Origin: Symbiodinium natans
Taxonomy: Eukaryota; Sar; Dinophyceae; Suessiales; Symbiodiniaceae
Length of the DNA: 25,000 nucleotides
NCBI GenBank assembly: GCA_905221605.1
Contig: CAJNDS010002187.1
Coordinates: 100,001 to 125,000 of the forward strand
Direction of reading: 5' to 3'
Shown: positions 23,042 through 25,000 of the stretch, one piece after another
Layout: each line of letters begins with the position of its first letter
Numbering within the stretch: position 1 is the first letter of the stretch
Translations under genes and position numbers: made by a program
Notes under the pieces: model-generated
Seen by the model: the letters and a program-made list of their open reading frames with translations, nothing else
Databases searched by the model: none
Told to the model about the DNA's origin: nothing

Positions 23042-23450
23042 GCATCGTGATCCCCAGTCCCACAAACCACAAACTCCAAAACCCTAAACCCTAAACCCTA
23101 AACTCTAAACTCCAAAACCCTAAACCCTTCAATCTGCAACCCTTAAAGCCCTCAACCCTAATCCTCTAAATGCCCTAGGTGCGAAGCAGAGGATGGGTCC
23201 CTGAAAAGCTCGGAGCAGTTGAAGTGCTAGGGTCTAGGGTATTGCCAACCTACAACCTCTAAACCCTAACCCGGTTTAGGGATTAGGGTTTTGGGGTTTA
23301 GGGTTTAGGGTTTAGGGTTAAGGGCCCTAAGCCCCAAATCATACACCGTCGCTGGCAGGTAAGGACAAAGGCAAGGAGAAAGGCAAGGAGAAAGGCAAGG
23401 AGAAAGGCAAGAAGAAAGGTGGAAAAGGACCGGGCCAGAGAATGGGGTGA
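23002..23450 (+). CDS. Small Lys/Gly-rich protein, two exons
   Basis: ATG at 23002 begins MAKGKGKDKGKDK. A GC donor at 23042 (G|GCATCG, phase 1) joins AG|GT at 23357-23360, continuing KDKGKEKGKEKGKEKGKK, then KGGKGPGQRMG and TGA at 23448-23450: 43 residues of K(D/E)KG repeats. It would be highly basic and disordered, suiting a nucleic-acid-binding or ribosomal-tail type role, but no family is assigned. An AG at 22977-22978 could accept a spliced leader or be the end of a 5' intron. The second exon starts with GTAAGGAC, itself donor-like. A further exon at 23642 may extend or replace the end. Confidence 0.55.
23359..23450 (+). CDS. Lys/Gly gene, exon 2
   Basis: CAG|G acceptor, phase 1. A 15-nt unit (AAAGGCAAGGAG) repeats three times. 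The Lys/Gly frame matches exon 1 in both composition and codon use (AAG GGC, AAA GGC). Confidence 0.6.
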
Positions 23451-23641
23451 TAGTCCAGGATGCGGGGGTTGCCTGCATTTTCCTGGTGGCTGTCAGGACT
23501 TGAGGGGTTCAGGGTTTAGGGTTTAGGGTTTAGGGATTTGGGGCCTTAAACACCCGAACCCAGAATTCTTGAGCCTTTCGTTCTTGCCGGATTGACACGC
23601 GACACATGTGGCAGCGACTGACTCATGCCGCGAAGGCGGAG

Positions 23642-23718
23642 GTAAGGATGAGTCTGCCAAGGCGGGCCGGAAAAGGCTCCAAAGGCAAAGCTCTTATAAA
23701 ACCCTGACGAAGTTCTGA
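23642..23718 (+). CDS. Possible alternative or further Lys-rich exon
   Basis: GAG|GTAAGGATGAG mimics the start of the exon at 23359 (CAG|GTAAGGACAAAG). In the same phase it reads KDESAKAGRKRLQRQSS and continues to TGA at 23716-23718. Another frame (GKGSKGKALIK) also fits the Lys/Gly style. It could be a decayed duplicate of exon 2. Confidence 0.3.
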
Positions 23719-24592
23719 ACCCTACACCCTAAACCCCAAACCCCAAACCCTAAGCCCCAAACCCCAAACCCCAAACCCTAAACCCCAAACCCCAAACCCC
23801 AAGCCCCGAAACCTCAAGCCCTGGACACAAACAATATACCCTAAACCCCAAACCCCAAACCCCAAACCCCAAACCCTAAACCCTAAACCCTAAACCCTAA
23901 ACCCTAAACCCTAAACCCTAAACCCTAAACCCTAAACCCTAAACCCTAAACCCTGAACCCTAAACCCTAAACCCTAAACCCTAAACCCTAAACCCTAAAC
24001 CCTAAACCCTTACTGGGGCTTAGGGTTTCTAGGGATAAGCTACCAGGAGCAATTCTGGGTGGAGCCTTCTAGACATCCTAAACGCCCTAAAGCCAGGAAC
24101 TCCTGAAGCAAGGGTTTAGGGTTTAGGGTTTAGGGTTCAGGGTTTAGGGTTTAGGGTTCAGGGTTCCAGGGTTTAGGGTTTAGGGTTTAGGGTTCAGGGT
24201 TCCAGGGTTTAGGGTTTAGGGTTCAGGAAGGTCCCTGGCTGATGAAAGTTTGGTTGCTTGCTGTGTCTTCGGCTGACCCGCATGGGCTCGAAACATGCTT
24301 GGGTATATGGCATAAGCCCGACAAGCCCCATCGTCTACCAGTGCAAAAACCCTTATATAAACCCACAAAGCCCTAAAGCCTAACAAACCCTGAAGCCTTA
24401 AACCCTAAACCCGAAAATATTCCAATGGCCCAAACCCTAAACCCTAAACCCTGAACCCTAAACCCTAAACCCTAAACCCTAAACCCTAAACCCCAAACCC
24501 CAAACCCCAAGCCCTAAACCCTAAACCGAAACCCTAAACCCTGAACCCTGAACCCTACACCCTAAACTCTAAACCCTAAGCCCCCGGCGGAG
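23719..24592. repeat. Telomere-type repeats and unique spacer, no exon supported
   Basis: CCCCAAA and CCCTAAA arrays 23725-24010 (pure CCCTAAA 23871-24009 with one CCCTGAA), a unique island 24010-24110, TTTAGGG and GGGTTCA units 24112-24225, a unique middle 24226-24400, and C-rich CCCTAAA or CCCCAAA to 24580. Confidence 0.8.
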
Positions 24593-24656
24593 CCAAGTCT
24601 GGACCAGGGCAACGCCTCCACCGAGCTGCACGACGCTGCCCGCGCAGGCTCCCTCT
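24593..24656 (+). CDS. Ankyrin-like gene, exon 1 in view
   Basis: GCGGAG acceptor in phase 0 (or AAG at 24595-24597, phase 2). The frame reads LDQGNASTELHDAARAGSL; GC donor at 24657, phase 1. Unspliced, it stops at TAG 24665-24667. Confidence 0.55.
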
Positions 24657-25000
24657 GCCCTTTTTAGGGGTCTGAGGTTTATGGGGTTTAGGGCTTAGGG
24701 TTTCGGGTTTAGGTGTTTAGGGCTTTCGGGGTTTAGGGTCTAGGGTTTAGGGTTTAGGGTCTAGGGTTTAGTGTTTAGGGTTTAGGGTTTGGGATTTAGG
24801 ATTTAGGGTTTAGGGCATGGTATACAGATGATATCCCTCCCGTGGAGTCCCTTCGGCCCTAAACCCTAGACCCTAACCCTAAACCCTAAAGCCTAAACCC
24901 TAAACCCCTAAATCCTAAACCCTAAACCCCATCAGCTTTAGACCCCAAAAGGGCTTCTTCGGGTATCCTCGCGAGAGGTGACCTGGCGAAGATTGACGAG
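24593..25000 (+). CDS. Ankyrin-like protein, three exons, truncated by the window end
   Basis: Exons 24593-24656, 24828-24855 and 24952-25000 join in frame (phases 1 and 2). The joined product contains TELHDAARAGSL, an ankyrin-repeat opening (T.LH.AA..G.L), then DDIPPVESLR and SSGILARGDLAKIDE, which also ends like an ankyrin helix. Ankyrin repeats mediate protein binding; no other domain is in view. The donors are GC (24657, 24856), the acceptors ACAG and AAAG|G. Whether the Lys/Gly exons upstream are the N-terminus of this protein is open. Confidence 0.5.
24828..24855 (+). CDS. Ankyrin-like gene, exon 2 in view (DDIPPVESLR)
   Basis: ACAG acceptor, phase 1; frame DDIPPVESL and the first bases of Arg; GC donor at 24856 within CGGCCC, phase 2. 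Flanked by TTTAGGG on the left and CCCTAAA on the right. Only 28 nt. Confidence 0.4.
24952..25000 (+). CDS. Ankyrin-like gene, exon 3, runs off the window
   Basis: AAAAG|G acceptor, phase 2; frame ASSGILARGDLAKIDE open to the last base. Confidence 0.45.

Larger units (their letters stand above)
1..25000. repeat. Interspersed telomere-type heptamer arrays (TTTAGGG / CCCTAAA) across the whole window
   Basis: Arrays of TTTAGGG on the + strand alternate with arrays of CCCTAAA, from a few to about 24 units each. Variant units include CCCTGAA, CCCTAAG, CCCCTAAA, CCCCTCAA, CCCCAAA, CCCCAAAA, CCCTTTAAG and GGGTTGA, often locally homogeneous. Non-repeat islands between a C-rich array on the left and a G-rich array on the right are usually protein-like; islands between G-rich left and C-rich right are usually non-coding intron middles. 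The heptamer is the plant-type telomere unit and, to my knowledge, is also used by dinoflagellates. Both orientations alternate dozens of times, so this is not a chromosome end. Confidence 0.95.

Noticed and set aside
23177-23229. Possible exon CEAEDGSLKSSEQLKC in the Lys/Gly gene
   Set aside because: Does not fit the phase-1 join between 23041 and 23359; could be an alternative exon.
1-25000. A chromosome end or subtelomere
   Set aside because: The heptamer arrays change strand dozens of times and separate protein-like islands; a telomere would be one long array in one orientation.
1-25000. CRISPR array
   Set aside because: The repeats are short, contiguous or decayed telomere-type units without regular spacers, and no cas-like gene is present.
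1-25000. Dinoflagellate spliced-leader gene or tRNA/rRNA genes
   Set aside because: I looked for the conserved leader core (GTAGCCATTTTGGCTCAAG) on both strands and for tRNA-like cloverleaf arms and saw none; a computed search would be decisive.

Overview
The window looks like nuclear DNA of a eukaryote, most likely a dinoflagellate. It has no long prokaryotic-style genes. Short (about 14-110 nt), GC-rich, protein-like islands sit in a sea of telomere-type heptamers, TTTAGGG and its complement CCCTAAA, with variants CCCTGAA, CCCTAAG, CCCCAAA, CCCCAAAA, CCCCTAAA and CCCTTTAAG. When neighbouring islands are joined at AG acceptors (mostly AG|G) and at GC, GA or GT donors, reading frames stay open and phases agree across many junctions. 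Frequent GC and GA donors with AG|G acceptors are a known feature of dinoflagellate introns. A plant (also TTTAGGG telomeres) is the main alternative.

Layout, all calls on the + strand. (1) 290-3896: five or six candidate exons of unknown product. (2) 4278-14376: a gene split into about 14 exons. Its joined product resembles the JMJD8 branch of JmjC/cupin-like 2-oxoglutarate oxygenases, with a WHTHG motif, GRKRWFLYPP and a terminal IPDGWYHAVVNLED block. Its largest intron (4646-7014) holds several foldback and satellite repeats. (3) 14558-19394: a frame-consistent chain of ten exons for an unrecognised protein, ending in TAG. It may be a separate gene or a tail of the JmjC gene. (4) 19395-21048: no convincing gene; a hairpin, an AT-rich island, poly-G and a CCCCAAA field. 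(5) 21049-22798: a five-exon chain with mostly GT donors, including a 14-nt micro-exon, ending in TAG. (6) 23002-23450 (perhaps to 23718): a small Lys/Gly-rich protein starting at its own ATG. (7) 24593-25000: exons of an ankyrin-like protein running off the window.

The most unusual property is polarity. In most inferred introns the G-rich form (TTTAGGG) lies just after the 5' splice site and the C-rich form (CCCTAAA) just before the 3' splice site. Each such intron is therefore a long inverted repeat able to fold its ends together, and the exons are the short gaps between a C-rich and a G-rich array. No tRNA, rRNA, CRISPR array or spliced-leader gene was seen. All exon joins were made by eye without transcripts, so boundaries are proposals.
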